Below, one piece after another: positions 15,172-22,837 of a stretch of DNA of 25,371 bases. The translations under genes were made by a program, and so were the position numbers. The DNA is taken from NCBI GenBank assembly GCA_964370235.1, contig CAYJIL010000027.1:1-25371 (forward strand), given 5' to 3'. Each line of letters begins with the position of its first letter. Positions within the stretch are counted from its first letter, which is position 1. The DNA comes from CAYJIL01 sp964370235 (GTDB lineage Bacteria > Bacteroidota > Bacteroidia > Bacteroidales > Rikenellaceae). The notes beneath the pieces are model-generated. The model saw nothing but the letters and a program-made list of their open reading frames with translations, had not been told where the DNA came from and ran no database searches.

Positions 15172-16614
15172 ATGAGCAATAGCAAAACAGATATAGGTAG
15201 AGGGTGTACCTTCTACAATGGTGAGAGCGAAGAGGATGCCCACGCAAAAGAGTGTGTGGGGTGCCATAAGCTCTCGTCACATGATTGGATGGAAGATCTT
15301 GCGGCATACTCTGAGAAATCAGATATTTTTGAGGTACGTTTCAAGAATACTCGCAAAGGATTCTACCGTAATGTTAACGATCTCCCTTTAAAAAAGGGCG
15401 ATGTTGTGGCAGTGGAATCATCTCCGGGTCACGATATAGGCATCATTTCGCTTGTGGGCGATATGGTGCGTTTGCAGATGAAAAAATCGGGCTTCAATGC
15501 AGCCAATTTTGAATTTAAGAAGATATATCGCAAGGCAAAACCATACGATATAGTAAAGTGGCAAGAGGCAATTGCGCTAGAGCATTCGACAATGATTGGT
15601 GCTCGCCAAATAGCAGCAGATCTTGGGCTTAATATGAAAATTGGTGATGTTGAGTACCAAGGCGACAAGATAAAAGCAATCTTTTATTATATAGCCGATG
15701 AGAGAGTCGACTTTAGAGAGCTAATTAAGATTCTTGCCGATAGGTTCAGAATCCGCATCGAGATGAAGCAGATTGGTGCACGTCAAGAGGCTGGTCGCAT
15801 TGGTGGTATAGCATCGTGTGGTAGGGTTATGTGTTGTTCGTCATGGGTATCGAGCTTTGTTTCGGTAACAACCAATTCGGCAAGATTCCAAGATATTTCG
15901 CTTAATCCACAAAAGCTAGCAGGCCAGTGTGGTAAGCTAAAGTGTTGCCTAAACTATGAGGTTGACACATACATCGATGCCAAAAAGCGTATGCCTAAGG
16001 TGCTAGCTCCGCTAGAGACTATCGATGGGCAGTACCACTTGGTTAAGACCGATATTTTGGCAGGTAAGATGAGCTTTAGTAGCGACCCTACATCGTTTGT
16101 AAACGTAATTACGATTGATCCCGATCGTGTGCGTGAGGTAATAAAGCTAAACAGACGTGGTATCAAGGTCGAGCATTTGGTGCGTGAGCGCAAAGACTCA
16201 TTGGGTGCAATACCCAAAGATCCGGGCTATAAGAGTGCCGTGGGCGAGGACAGCATAACACGCTTTGATAATAATTCGCCTGCTAAACGCAAGCGTCCTT
16301 CGTCTCGTAACAAACCTCAAGGTAGGCCACAGGGCGATAGAAAGCCAAGAGAGCAAGGCGAGCAGGACAAAGAACCACGTAGCGAGAGACCACGTAACCA
16401 ATCGTTCAAACACAGAGAACCTCGCACCGATCGTGAGCCACGTGGCGAGAAACCACAAAATCGTGAGCGAGTAGTTAAGGGCGACAAGGTCGAGCGCACA
16501 GAGCGTCCTGAGCGCAAAGTTCAGCCAAAGGGCGAGGGGGGCGATGCAGCTTCGCGCAAGCGCAGATACAACAACCGCAAGCCATCAAATAAACCTAAGC
16601 CACCAACCACATAG
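15172..16614 (+). CDS. ricT: PSP1-domain protein, RicT-like, with basic disordered tail
   Basis: A 480-residue PSP1/RicT family protein. In Bacillus RicT (YaaT) forms an iron-sulphur complex with RicA and RicF that modulates RNase Y. Seen here: N-terminal cysteines C12, C28 and C31; the PSP1 core (about 50-270); and the conserved cysteine block with C216, CC at 221-222 (GRVMCC) and C253, CC at 258-259 (CGKLKCCLNYE). After about residue 365 the protein becomes a 115-residue Arg/Lys/Pro/Glu-rich tail ending RRYNNRKPSNK, probably disordered and nucleic-acid binding. No ricA or ricF lies in the window. It sits 11 bases after ssb and just before gldH, a neighbourhood I recall in other Bacteroidales. 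Confidence 0.88.
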   Translation: MSNSKTDIGRGCTFYNGESEEDAHAKECVGCHKLSSHDWMEDLAAYSEKSDIFEVRFKNTRKGFYRNVNDLPLKKGDVVAVESSPGHDIGIISLVGDMVRLQMKKSGFNAANFEFKKIYRKAKPYDIVKWQEAIALEHSTMIGARQIAADLGLNMKIGDVEYQGDKIKAIFYYIADERVDFRELIKILADRFRIRIEMKQIGARQEAGRIGGIASCGRVMCCSSWVSSFVSVTTNSARFQDISLNPQKLAGQCGKLKCCLNYEVDTYIDAKKRMPKVLAPLETIDGQYHLVKTDILAGKMSFSSDPTSFVNVITIDPDRVREVIKLNRRGIKVEHLVRERKDSLGAIPKDPGYKSAVGEDSITRFDNNSPAKRKRPSSRNKPQGRPQGDRKPREQGEQDKEPRSERPRNQSFKHREPRTDREPRGEKPQNRERVVKGDKVERTERPERKVQPKGEGGDAASRKRRYNNRKPSNKPKPPTT

Positions 16615-16619
16615 TAGTG

Positions 16620-17102
16620 ATGTTAGGGCGATTAGTTGTAGCTTTGGTTGCGGTGCTAGCCTTGTATGGGTGTAGTAACTCTAGCTCTAGGGTTTATGTA
16701 GGCTCTAGCGATACTCAGAGCTATATTTTGGGGCGCAAGAGTGGCTTTGTTTATCCCTACTTGAGCAGCGACTCGTTGGGGCTTTACAATATTGGAGTGT
16801 ACATTCGTCACGATAACCAATATGTAAATGAGAGCTTTGATTTTAGCTTTGCAGTAGAAGACCCTATGGGTAGGGTGTGGCGTGATACACTATCGCTGCC
16901 AATTTATGGTAGTAATGGCAAGTATCGTGGATACCGCAACGTTAGGCTCTATAACCTAGAGCAAATTGTGGTAAACAGTGCCAACTTCAAAGAGCTTGGA
17001 GATTATAAATTTTATATAAAACCTATCGATAATAATATAGATGGTATTGTTAACGTGGGTGTTTTTTTAGAACAAGAAACAAAAACAGATGGGCAAGAAT
17101 AA
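16620..17102 (+). CDS. gldH: GldH-like lipoprotein
   Basis: About 160 residues with a lipoprotein signal: a short hydrophobic N-terminus (about 5-18) ending in a lipobox L-Y-G-C, so the mature chain starts at the Cys. The remainder has the beta-rich GldH pattern: a conserved Y-x-I-x-V-Y-I-R-H segment, W-R-D-T-L-S-L-P, then G-x-x-R-G-Y. GldH was defined in gliding Flavobacterium, where it is needed for motility, but homologues occur in non-gliding Bacteroidales, so gliding should not be inferred. The start could also be GTG at 16617; ATG 16620 is preferred. Its 3' end overlaps trmB by 14 bases. Confidence 0.8.
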   Translation: MLGRLVVALVAVLALYGCSNSSSRVYVGSSDTQSYILGRKSGFVYPYLSSDSLGLYNIGVYIRHDNQYVNESFDFSFAVEDPMGRVWRDTLSLPIYGSNGKYRGYRNVRLYNLEQIVVNSANFKELGDYKFYIKPIDNNIDGIVNVGVFLEQETKTDGQE

Positions 17103-17814
17103 ACATAAAAGATTTGCTGAGAATGACACCTTTGAGTGTCTAGTGCAACCACTATTCGAGGATGTCTTTGACAAAGATTATCCCCTAAAAGGTAACTGGA
17201 GAAAAGAGTTCTTTGGTAACGATAACCCTATTGTGCTAGAGCTAGGGTGTGGTAGAGGCGAGTACACAGTTGACTTGGCTAGAGCAAACCCAAATGTAAA
17301 CTACATTGGAGTTGACATTAAGGGTGCTCGCATGTGGAGGGGTGCCAAGAGTGCAACCGAAGAGGGTTTAAAGAACGTGGGTTTTTTGCGTACACGCATC
17401 GAATTCATTACTTCGCTGTTTGCAGAGGGCGAAGTAGATGGTTTGTGGATTACCTTTGCCGATCCTCAACTTAAAAAGCGCAGAGCCGACAAGCGACTAA
17501 CATCGCACCTATTCCTTAATATGTATTCAACATTTCTAAAGGAGGATGGCGTTATCAACTTAAAAACCGATAGCCAGCATCTACACCTATATACACGTAG
17601 TGTTATTAAGGATAACGAGTTAGACGAGCTGCTTTGCTCTAGCGATGTATATTCTGAGCCAGATACTTTGCCAAGCGAAGTATCACAAACTCAAACAACT
17701 TACGAAAAGAGATTCCTTGCCGAGGGTAAGCCAATTACCTTCCTTAGATTCTCGCTATGTGGTAAAAAGAGCTTTAAGAAAGCATATTTTGAGCTTGACG
17801 AGACATTAGAGTAG
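17089..17814 (+). CDS. trmB: tRNA (guanine-N7-)-methyltransferase
   Basis: Methylates N7 of G46 in the tRNA variable loop using SAM. The 241-residue protein has SAM motif I VLELGCGRGEYT (49-60), GVDIKGARMWRGA (74-86) and the family signature as FADPQLKKRRADKRL (123-137), where the common form is F-P-D-P-W-P-K-K-R-H-x-K-R-R-L. T-x-Y-E-K-R-F (194-200 region, TTYEKRF) near the C-terminus is the substrate-binding motif. It overlaps gldH by 14 bases and is followed 11 bases later by a membrane protein. Confidence 0.95.
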   Translation: MGKNKHKRFAENDTFECLVQPLFEDVFDKDYPLKGNWRKEFFGNDNPIVLELGCGRGEYTVDLARANPNVNYIGVDIKGARMWRGAKSATEEGLKNVGFLRTRIEFITSLFAEGEVDGLWITFADPQLKKRRADKRLTSHLFLNMYSTFLKEDGVINLKTDSQHLHLYTRSVIKDNELDELLCSSDVYSEPDTLPSEVSQTQTTYEKRFLAEGKPITFLRFSLCGKKSFKKAYFELDETLE

Positions 17815-17825
17815 TTGCATACAAG

Positions 17826-18293
17826 ATGGATAAGAGAGAGTTTAATCAACCAATATGGTGGGTGATACTGTCGGTATCGCTGCTAATAGCCTATATTGTG
17901 CTAGATCATCTGCTGGCTCCCGTGAGCCATAGCCTAACACTATCGCAACTAGTCGTAGATGTTGTGATATTGGTGGCTATTCTGGTAAACTTTTATAAGA
18001 TAAGAATTAATGTCTGCACCGACCACATAGCAGTTGCCTATGGTGTTGGGCTTATTAATCATCGAATAGACCTAGAGCAGGTAGAGACTGTGCAAATTGT
18101 GCGTAACCGTACGGTTATTAATCTAAATCTCAAAACCATATATCTGGGTGCAACCTACAATTGGATTAGCCGCAATGCCTTGCTTTTGCACTTTAAGAAT
18201 AGCCGTAGGGTTGTTAGTATTGGCTGCAATTGCTCTAATGCAAAGCAACTAAAGACAATTGTTGGGGCTCAGTTAAAGAGCAAACAGTCATAG
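17826..18293 (+). CDS. Two-TM protein with PH-like soluble domain, function unknown
   Basis: 155 residues. Two hydrophobic segments (about 10-30 and 42-57) in a hairpin are followed by a soluble domain of about 95 residues: IDLEQVETVQIVRNRTVINL, then a strand-rich stretch. Two N-terminal TMs plus this pattern resemble bacterial PH-like domain membrane proteins (bPH/YcxB type), but the match is by eye only. Last gene of the ssb operon; the terminator begins 22 bases later. Nothing here tells its role. Confidence 0.75.
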   Translation: MDKREFNQPIWWVILSVSLLIAYIVLDHLLAPVSHSLTLSQLVVDVVILVAILVNFYKIRINVCTDHIAVAYGVGLINHRIDLEQVETVQIVRNRTVINLNLKTIYLGATYNWISRNALLLHFKNSRRVVSIGCNCSNAKQLKTIVGAQLKSKQS

Positions 18294-18314
18294 AGCATTG
18301 GGTTGTAATAGACA

Positions 18315-18368
18315 AAATAGCTAAGAGAGTGTAACCCTTGTATGGGTTGTCATCTCTTGGCTATTTTT
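18315..18368 (+). terminator. Rho-independent terminator of the ssb-trmB operon
   Basis: A long imperfect stem: AAATAGC-T-AAGAGA on the left pairs with TCTCTT-G-GCTATTT on the right (the T-G pair is a wobble), an internal loop of 3-4 bases, then AACCC with GGGTT around a 6-base loop, followed by a run of five T. Confidence 0.9.
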
Positions 18369-18444
18369 GTGTGAATCAGGCAAGTAGTAGAGTAGCGTGT
18401 TTTAAATTATACATTAATTAGTATTAGGTAAAATTTTGGATCAA

Positions 18445-19749
18445 ATGTTAAAGAAACTATTTGGTTACGACAGTAGCGTAACAACTGTTAAACGAGAGAT
18501 TTTGGCAGGTATAACCACTTTTCTTACCATGTCGTACATCTTGGTTGTGAACCCCGATATTCTTTCGGCTACGGGTATGGAGAAAGGTGCACTTTTTACA
18601 GCCACTGCGCTTGCTTCGGCGATAGGCACTTTTTTGTTGGCTATTTATGCTAAAATGCCTTTGGCTCAAGCGCCTAGCATGGGTATTAATGCCTTTTTTG
18701 CCTACACTTTGGTTTTGGCAATGGGCTACTCGTGGCAAACAGCACTTGCGGCTACATTTGTTGAGGGGATAATATTTATCTTGCTTACACTCTTTAATGT
18801 TCGTGAAAAAATTGTTGGAGCATTACCTGTTTCGCTATGTAATGCAATGACTGTTGGTATTGGTTTCTTTATTGCTTTTATAGGTCTAAAGAGCGGTGGA
18901 ATTATCGAAAATAGCGAAAGCACACTGGTTACTTTGGCAACATTTTCGCCCTCGCAACTAATTGCACTACTGGGTATTATCATTTCGGGAGTGTTGATTT
19001 ATCGCAAAGTGCGTGGTGCGCTATTAATCTCTATACTCATTTGTACGCTGCTATCGCTTGCAATGGGAATTACCAAAGTACCACAAAATTTTAGCCCAGT
19101 ATCAATGCCTGCATCAATTGAGTCTACGTTTATGCAGCTCGATTTTAAGGGGCTGTTAAGCCTAGATATGATCATTACGATAGCCCTTTTGGTGTTTATG
19201 GATTTGTTCAATACAATTGGAACACTTGTTGGGGCGGCATATCAAGCCAATATGGTGGGTAGCGATGGCGAAATTCCTCGCATTAAGCAATCGCTTATGT
19301 CAGATGCCGTTGCCACATCGGTAGGTGCTGTTTTGGGCACATCTACCGTTACTACATACACCGAGAGTTGTGCAGGTGTAGCCGAGGGTGGGCGTTCGGG
19401 ATTAACGGCATTCACTACGGCAGTACTGTTTTTGGTGGCACTTTTCTTTTCGCCAGCATTTATGCTTGTGCCTTCGCTTGCTACAACGGGTGCGCTTGTA
19501 ATTGTGGGAGTAATGATGTCGGGGCTAATGAAGATGATTAACTTTGACGATATGAGCGAGGCGCTTCCTGCCTTTATTACCATAATCGTTATGATTCTTT
19601 CGTACTCAATTGCCGATGGTATTGCTATGGGTATTATTTCATATACTATGGTTAAGCTATTGTCGTCGAGAACACGCGAGCTAAACGTTTCGATAATTGT
19701 GATAACAATATTGCTCGTTGCTAAATTTGCTGTTGATGCAGTAATGTAG
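18445..19749 (+). CDS. NCS2 family purine permease (guanine/hypoxanthine/xanthine type)
   Basis: A 434-residue inner-membrane transporter of the AzgA-like branch of NCS2, which imports guanine, hypoxanthine or adenine with protons. Family marks: the opening LFGYDSSVTTVKREILAGIT, TFLTMSYILVVNPDIL, PLAQAPSMGINAFFAY, and DLFNTIGTLVGAAYQA in the second half, followed by GTSTVTTYTESCAGVAEGGRSG. About 12-14 hydrophobic segments. A TTG three codons earlier (18436) is an alternative start; ATG 18445 is preferred. It stands alone between two terminators. Purine uptake next to pyrimidine genes is not a functional link, and the exact substrate is not decided. Confidence 0.93.
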   Translation: MLKKLFGYDSSVTTVKREILAGITTFLTMSYILVVNPDILSATGMEKGALFTATALASAIGTFLLAIYAKMPLAQAPSMGINAFFAYTLVLAMGYSWQTALAATFVEGIIFILLTLFNVREKIVGALPVSLCNAMTVGIGFFIAFIGLKSGGIIENSESTLVTLATFSPSQLIALLGIIISGVLIYRKVRGALLISILICTLLSLAMGITKVPQNFSPVSMPASIESTFMQLDFKGLLSLDMIITIALLVFMDLFNTIGTLVGAAYQANMVGSDGEIPRIKQSLMSDAVATSVGAVLGTSTVTTYTESCAGVAEGGRSGLTAFTTAVLFLVALFFSPAFMLVPSLATTGALVIVGVMMSGLMKMINFDDMSEALPAFITIIVMILSYSIADGIAMGIISYTMVKLLSSRTRELNVSIIVITILLVAKFAVDAVM

Positions 19750-19785
19750 TAAAACTTCTGAGAATCAATTATAACGCAATAGATG

Positions 19786-19823
19786 ATTAACCGCCAATGA
19801 ATATGCAATTCTTGGTGGTTAAT
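19786..19823. terminator. Hairpin between converging permease and TetR genes
   Basis: ATTAACCGCCAA (19786-19797) pairs with TTGGTGGTTAAT (19812-19823), one G-T wobble; inside, GAAT and ATTC extend the stem around a 5-base loop. No T tract follows on the + strand, so it is a transcription barrier or mRNA 3'-end stabiliser for the converging units rather than a textbook terminator. Confidence 0.6.
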
Positions 19824-19956
19824 TAGTATTATAAAATGAATTATAATTTACATTATGTTAAATACCATTATTTAAACCCTCTCCCAAATCCACTTTGCTT
19901 GCCTTTTTTAGTTCTTGGTACAAAATTGGCTACCTAGCTCGTGCTACACCTTATTA

Positions 19957-20625
19957 CTACTTCTGTTTATAGATATATTTTTCTATTTGGTGAAACTCAT
20001 CTTTGCCCTTTTGTGTTAAATCGCCATAGAACGAAAACAGAACCCATAGTGCTGCTTTCTCTAAATTGTTGCGCTTGGCTCGTTTGACTATGCACTGTTC
20101 AACTATGTGTGAACCGAGCCACCAACACAGTATTATCGTTCTATTATTTAGGGCTGTTTGGCTATACGTTTGCTCGTCTATGTTCATATATTGGTTCTGG
20201 CCGAGTAATTGCATGCTCGTGGCTACAAAGTCGCTACATAGCTTGATATATTGCCCTGTCATTTGCTGCTTGTGCTCTGTTAGACACACATCGCCACCCA
20301 TGTACATTACAACACCTCGATAATCGTACATTAGTTTACACATGCCTTTAATGAGTAAAAATAGCTGCTTAACATCTAGTAAGCTAGGTAGACGCACCAC
20401 GCTACCCTTGAGTTTGTGTATAAACTCGTCCCAAATAGCATGTGCAATATCTTCTCGCTTGGCATAATGATATGTAATATTGCCGGGGCTAAGCGACAAC
20501 GAGTTCGCAAGAACATCTATGCGAAAATGTACCATGCCATATCTATTAATCATTCCTAGCGATTGCTCTATAATAGTTTGATTTGTAGAGTGTTTAGTGT
20601 TATATTTCGATTTAGTTTTGGCCAT
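19957..20625 (-). CDS. TetR-type transcriptional regulator (second of a tandem pair)
   Basis: A 222-residue regulator with an N-terminal TetR helix-turn-helix (about 13-62): INRYGMVHFRIDVLANSLSL then SPGNITYHYAKREDIAHAIW. The C-terminal ligand/dimer region (about 75-222) is helical, unlike typical TetR families in sequence, and similar in layout to the upstream copy. Both copies share FRID, LS/IS-PGNITYH, REDI/KEDIA-AIW, and D-K-Q-L-LLI. Its ATG lies inside the 3' end of the upstream gene (14-base overlap), so the two are translationally coupled. The ligand is unknown; two paralogues made in equal amounts could form a heterodimer. Confidence 0.85.
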   Translation of the reverse strand: MAKTKSKYNTKHSTNQTIIEQSLGMINRYGMVHFRIDVLANSLSLSPGNITYHYAKREDIAHAIWDEFIHKLKGSVVRLPSLLDVKQLFLLIKGMCKLMYDYRGVVMYMGGDVCLTEHKQQMTGQYIKLCSDFVATSMQLLGQNQYMNIDEQTYSQTALNNRTIILCWWLGSHIVEQCIVKRAKRNNLEKAALWVLFSFYGDLTQKGKDEFHQIEKYIYKQK

Positions 20626-21292
20626 GTTTAGTTATGTTATTTGCTACTGATTTGTATTGTGCGTGTGCTGTGGGCGTAAAATTGGGTGCTAGAGAGTGCA
20701 TTATAGTTAGTGCCATTGATTTGTATCTATCATCTTGTGGTGTGGCCATCATATAGTTAACAGACCATGATAGGTTGGTTAAAAAAATCCTAATTTGGTA
20801 TGTCTGTAAACTTTTTGATTGTATCTCGACCATATATCCCCCATCTATTAGGTATTTGTAGGCTCTCAAGATGTATTTAATTGCTATAATCGTGTTTTCT
20901 TTGTGTGAAAGCACATCTTTTTTGATGAGCCCCACATCGCTATTTTTGTGGCTCACTACCCCTCTGTGCTTATACAATATTGTTATAATATGGGTAATTA
21001 GTAGGTATAGTTGCTTTATATCTATTAAAGGCGAAATGTATAGATTACAACTATCTTTTATTTTTGTGCTACAATTTTGCCAAATTGCAGTAGCAATATC
21101 CTCTTTGCGACCAAAATGATAGGTTATATTCCCGGGGCTAATATCAAGTTGTTTAGCAACACTATCAATTCTAAATGCGCTCATTCCCATTTTGTTAATA
21201 AGCTCGTTTGAGACTTTGAGTATTGCCTCGTGGGTCGATTGCTTGACCCTTGGCACAGCTTGTTGTTTAGGTTTTAAAGATTCTGTTTTCAT
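20612..21292 (-). CDS. TetR-type transcriptional regulator (first of a tandem pair)
   Basis: A 226-residue regulator with a TetR helix-turn-helix at about 20-72 (KMGMSAFRIDSVAKQLDI, SPGNITYHFGRKEDIATAIW). The remainder is a helical domain ending NNITKHGQN. It is the clear paralogue of the next gene, about a third identical by eye through the first 110 residues and with the same spacing of the shared motifs. It is transcribed away from kbl, with 172 bases between the two start codons, a classic arrangement for a regulator controlling itself and its divergent neighbour. Confidence 0.86.
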   Translation of the reverse strand: MKTESLKPKQQAVPRVKQSTHEAILKVSNELINKMGMSAFRIDSVAKQLDISPGNITYHFGRKEDIATAIWQNCSTKIKDSCNLYISPLIDIKQLYLLITHIITILYKHRGVVSHKNSDVGLIKKDVLSHKENTIIAIKYILRAYKYLIDGGYMVEIQSKSLQTYQIRIFLTNLSWSVNYMMATPQDDRYKSMALTIMHSLAPNFTPTAHAQYKSVANNITKHGQN

Positions 21293-21309
21293 GCTAACAA
21301 AAAATTAAC

Positions 21310-21351
21310 TAATATTGTAAACCGAATGGAGTATTTGAGTTTGTAATATTA
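21310..21351. repeat. Imperfect inverted repeat in the tetR-kbl divergent region
   Basis: TAATATTGTAAAC (21310-21322) and GTTTGTAATATTA (21339-21351) are inverted copies matching at 11 of 13 positions, with a 16-base spacer. It lies 18 bases upstream of the TetR start. It could be an operator for the adjacent regulators, though TetR sites usually have closer arms. Confidence 0.4.
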
Positions 21352-21387
21352 TTTGCTACAAAAACCTAACCATTTTTAGAATTTTAC

Positions 21388-21395
21388 TACTTTTG
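21388..21395 (+). promoter_or_regulatory. -7 element for kbl
   Basis: TACTTTTG is an exact TAnnTTTG element, about 70 bases before the kbl start. No TTTG stands at the expected -33 distance, so if used it may be weak or activator-dependent. Confidence 0.5.
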
Positions 21396-21464
21396 CATTA
21401 AAATTTATCTAAAATTATTAATATACCCAACTACTAATATGGGTAACATCAAAAAATAGAGACT

Positions 21465-22652
21465 ATGTACGGAGAGATCAAAAATCACCTAACATCGGAA
21501 CTTCAAGCCATTAAGGAGGCAGGTCTGTTCAAAAACGAAAGAATCATTACAACTGCTCAGGACGCTGTAATTAAAGTGAACTCAGGAAACGAAGTGCTTA
21601 ACTTTTGTGCAAATAACTACCTTGGGCTATCGTCTAACCCTAGACTTGTAGAGGCTGCATCTAAGGCGATGCAATCACACGGCTTTGGTATGTCGTCGGT
21701 GCGTTTTATTTGTGGAACACAAGACCTGCACAAAGAGCTAGAGAAGGCTATTTCGGACTATTTTGGAACCGAGGATACCATTCTTTATGCTGCATGTTTT
21801 GATGCTAATGGTGGCGTGTTTGAGCCTCTTTTGAACGAGCAAGATGCAATTATATCGGACTCTTTGAACCACGCTTCTATTATCGATGGTGTTCGTCTAT
21901 GTAAGGCTAAGCGCTACCGCTATGCAAATGCCGACATGGCAGACCTAGAGGAGCAACTAAAGCTAGCTCAAGCACAAAGATTTCGCATTATTGTTACCGA
22001 CGGTGTATTCTCAATGGATGGTAACGTAGCTCCAATGGACAAGATATGCGAGCTAGCAGCAAAGTATGATGCACTAGTGATGGTAGATGAGTGTCACTCG
22101 GCAGGTGTTGTTGGTGCAACAGGACGTGGTGTTACCGAGCAGTTCAATATTCGTGGTCAGGTAGACATTATCACCGGTACGCTAGGCAAGGCGTTTGGTG
22201 GTGGTATTGGTGGCTTTACAACGGGTCGCAAAGAGATTATCGAGCTACTTCGTCAGCGTTCGAGACCATATCTTTTCTCTAACTCTATTCCTCCTGCAAT
22301 TGTAGGTGCTTCTATCGAGCTATTTAAAATGCTAGCCGAGTCAGACGAGATTCATAGCCGCCTAAGTAGCAACGTAGAGTACTTTACTGCTAAAATGAAA
22401 GAGGCTGGCTTTGACATTAAGCCTACGCAGTCGGCAATATGTGCTGTTATGCTATATGATGCACCATTGTCTCAGCGTTTTGCCGAGGCTCTGCTAGAGA
22501 AAGGTATATATGTGATTGGGTTCTACTACCCTGTTGTTCCAAAGGATCAGGCACGCATACGTGTTCAGGTTTCGGCAGCGCACACAATGGAGCACCTAGA
22601 TAAGTGTATTGCAGCATTTACAGAGGTTGCAAAAGAGCTAGGTGTCCTTTAA
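21465..22652 (+). CDS. kbl: Glycine C-acetyltransferase (2-amino-3-ketobutyrate CoA ligase)
   Basis: A PLP enzyme of the alpha-oxoamine synthase family that cleaves 2-amino-3-oxobutyrate with CoA to glycine and acetyl-CoA, the second step of threonine breakdown. The 395-residue protein has NFCANNYLGL (46-55), the NHASIIDG motif (135-142), DECHSAG (208-214) with the PLP-contacting D and H, and the Schiff-base lysine K242 in GTLGKAFGG. Length matches E. coli Kbl (398). The partner threonine dehydrogenase is not in this window, and the gene appears monocistronic. Its near relatives (e.g. serine palmitoyltransferase-like enzymes used for sphingolipids in Bacteroidales) are a possible confusion, but the motif set favours Kbl. 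Confidence 0.9.
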   Translation: MYGEIKNHLTSELQAIKEAGLFKNERIITTAQDAVIKVNSGNEVLNFCANNYLGLSSNPRLVEAASKAMQSHGFGMSSVRFICGTQDLHKELEKAISDYFGTEDTILYAACFDANGGVFEPLLNEQDAIISDSLNHASIIDGVRLCKAKRYRYANADMADLEEQLKLAQAQRFRIIVTDGVFSMDGNVAPMDKICELAAKYDALVMVDECHSAGVVGATGRGVTEQFNIRGQVDIITGTLGKAFGGGIGGFTTGRKEIIELLRQRSRPYLFSNSIPPAIVGASIELFKMLAESDEIHSRLSSNVEYFTAKMKEAGFDIKPTQSAICAVMLYDAPLSQRFAEALLEKGIYVIGFYYPVVPKDQARIRVQVSAAHTMEHLDKCIAAFTEVAKELGVL

Positions 22653-22722
22653 GCATTGCTACCTTAAAATACCCCTAAATCCGATTTTGGGAGATTATAG
22701 GTTGTACTATATAAAGAATCGA

Positions 22723-22743
22723 TAAGCTTCTTTTTAAAGCTTA
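22723..22743. repeat. Short inverted repeat downstream of kbl
   Basis: TAAGCTT (22723-22729) and AAGCTTA (22737-22743) flank a 7-base loop. Small AT-rich hairpin before the main terminator; possibly part of the kbl 3' untranslated region. Confidence 0.35.
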
Positions 22744-22753
22744 CTGGTTAGAA

Positions 22754-22784
22754 TTTTATAGTATAACAATAGTTAATATATTTA
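22754..22784 (+). promoter_or_regulatory. Promoter-like pair for the exonuclease
   Basis: TTTT (22754-22757), 19 bases, TATATTTA (22777-22784): one mismatch in each Bacteroidota element. The transcription start would fall around 22790, that is, at the first base of the next hairpin. Confidence 0.4.
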
Positions 22785-22788
22785 TAAT

Positions 22789-22827
22789 GGGGCTGTCTCT
22801 ATCATAGTTTTGAGACAGCCCCTTTTT
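22789..22827 (+). terminator. Rho-independent terminator of kbl
   Basis: GGGGCTGTCTC (22789-22799), a 12-base loop and GAGACAGCCCC (22812-22822) form a perfect 11-base stem followed by five T. The exonuclease ATG is only 10 bases after the T run. Confidence 0.93.
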
Positions 22828-22837
22828 AGTAATCTAT

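Noticed and set aside
16198..16517. Antisense and shifted frames over the ricT tail
   Set aside because: They arise from the biased Arg/Lys/Pro codons of the tail, not from independent genes.
19242..19808. 188-residue open frame on the - strand
   Set aside because: It is a shadow of the permease on the opposite strand, rich in Ile/Ser/Thr as expected from reversed hydrophobic codons, and has no domain.
21424..21445. TACCC ... GGGTA inverted pair before kbl
   Set aside because: Five-base arms only; too short to support an operator or riboswitch.
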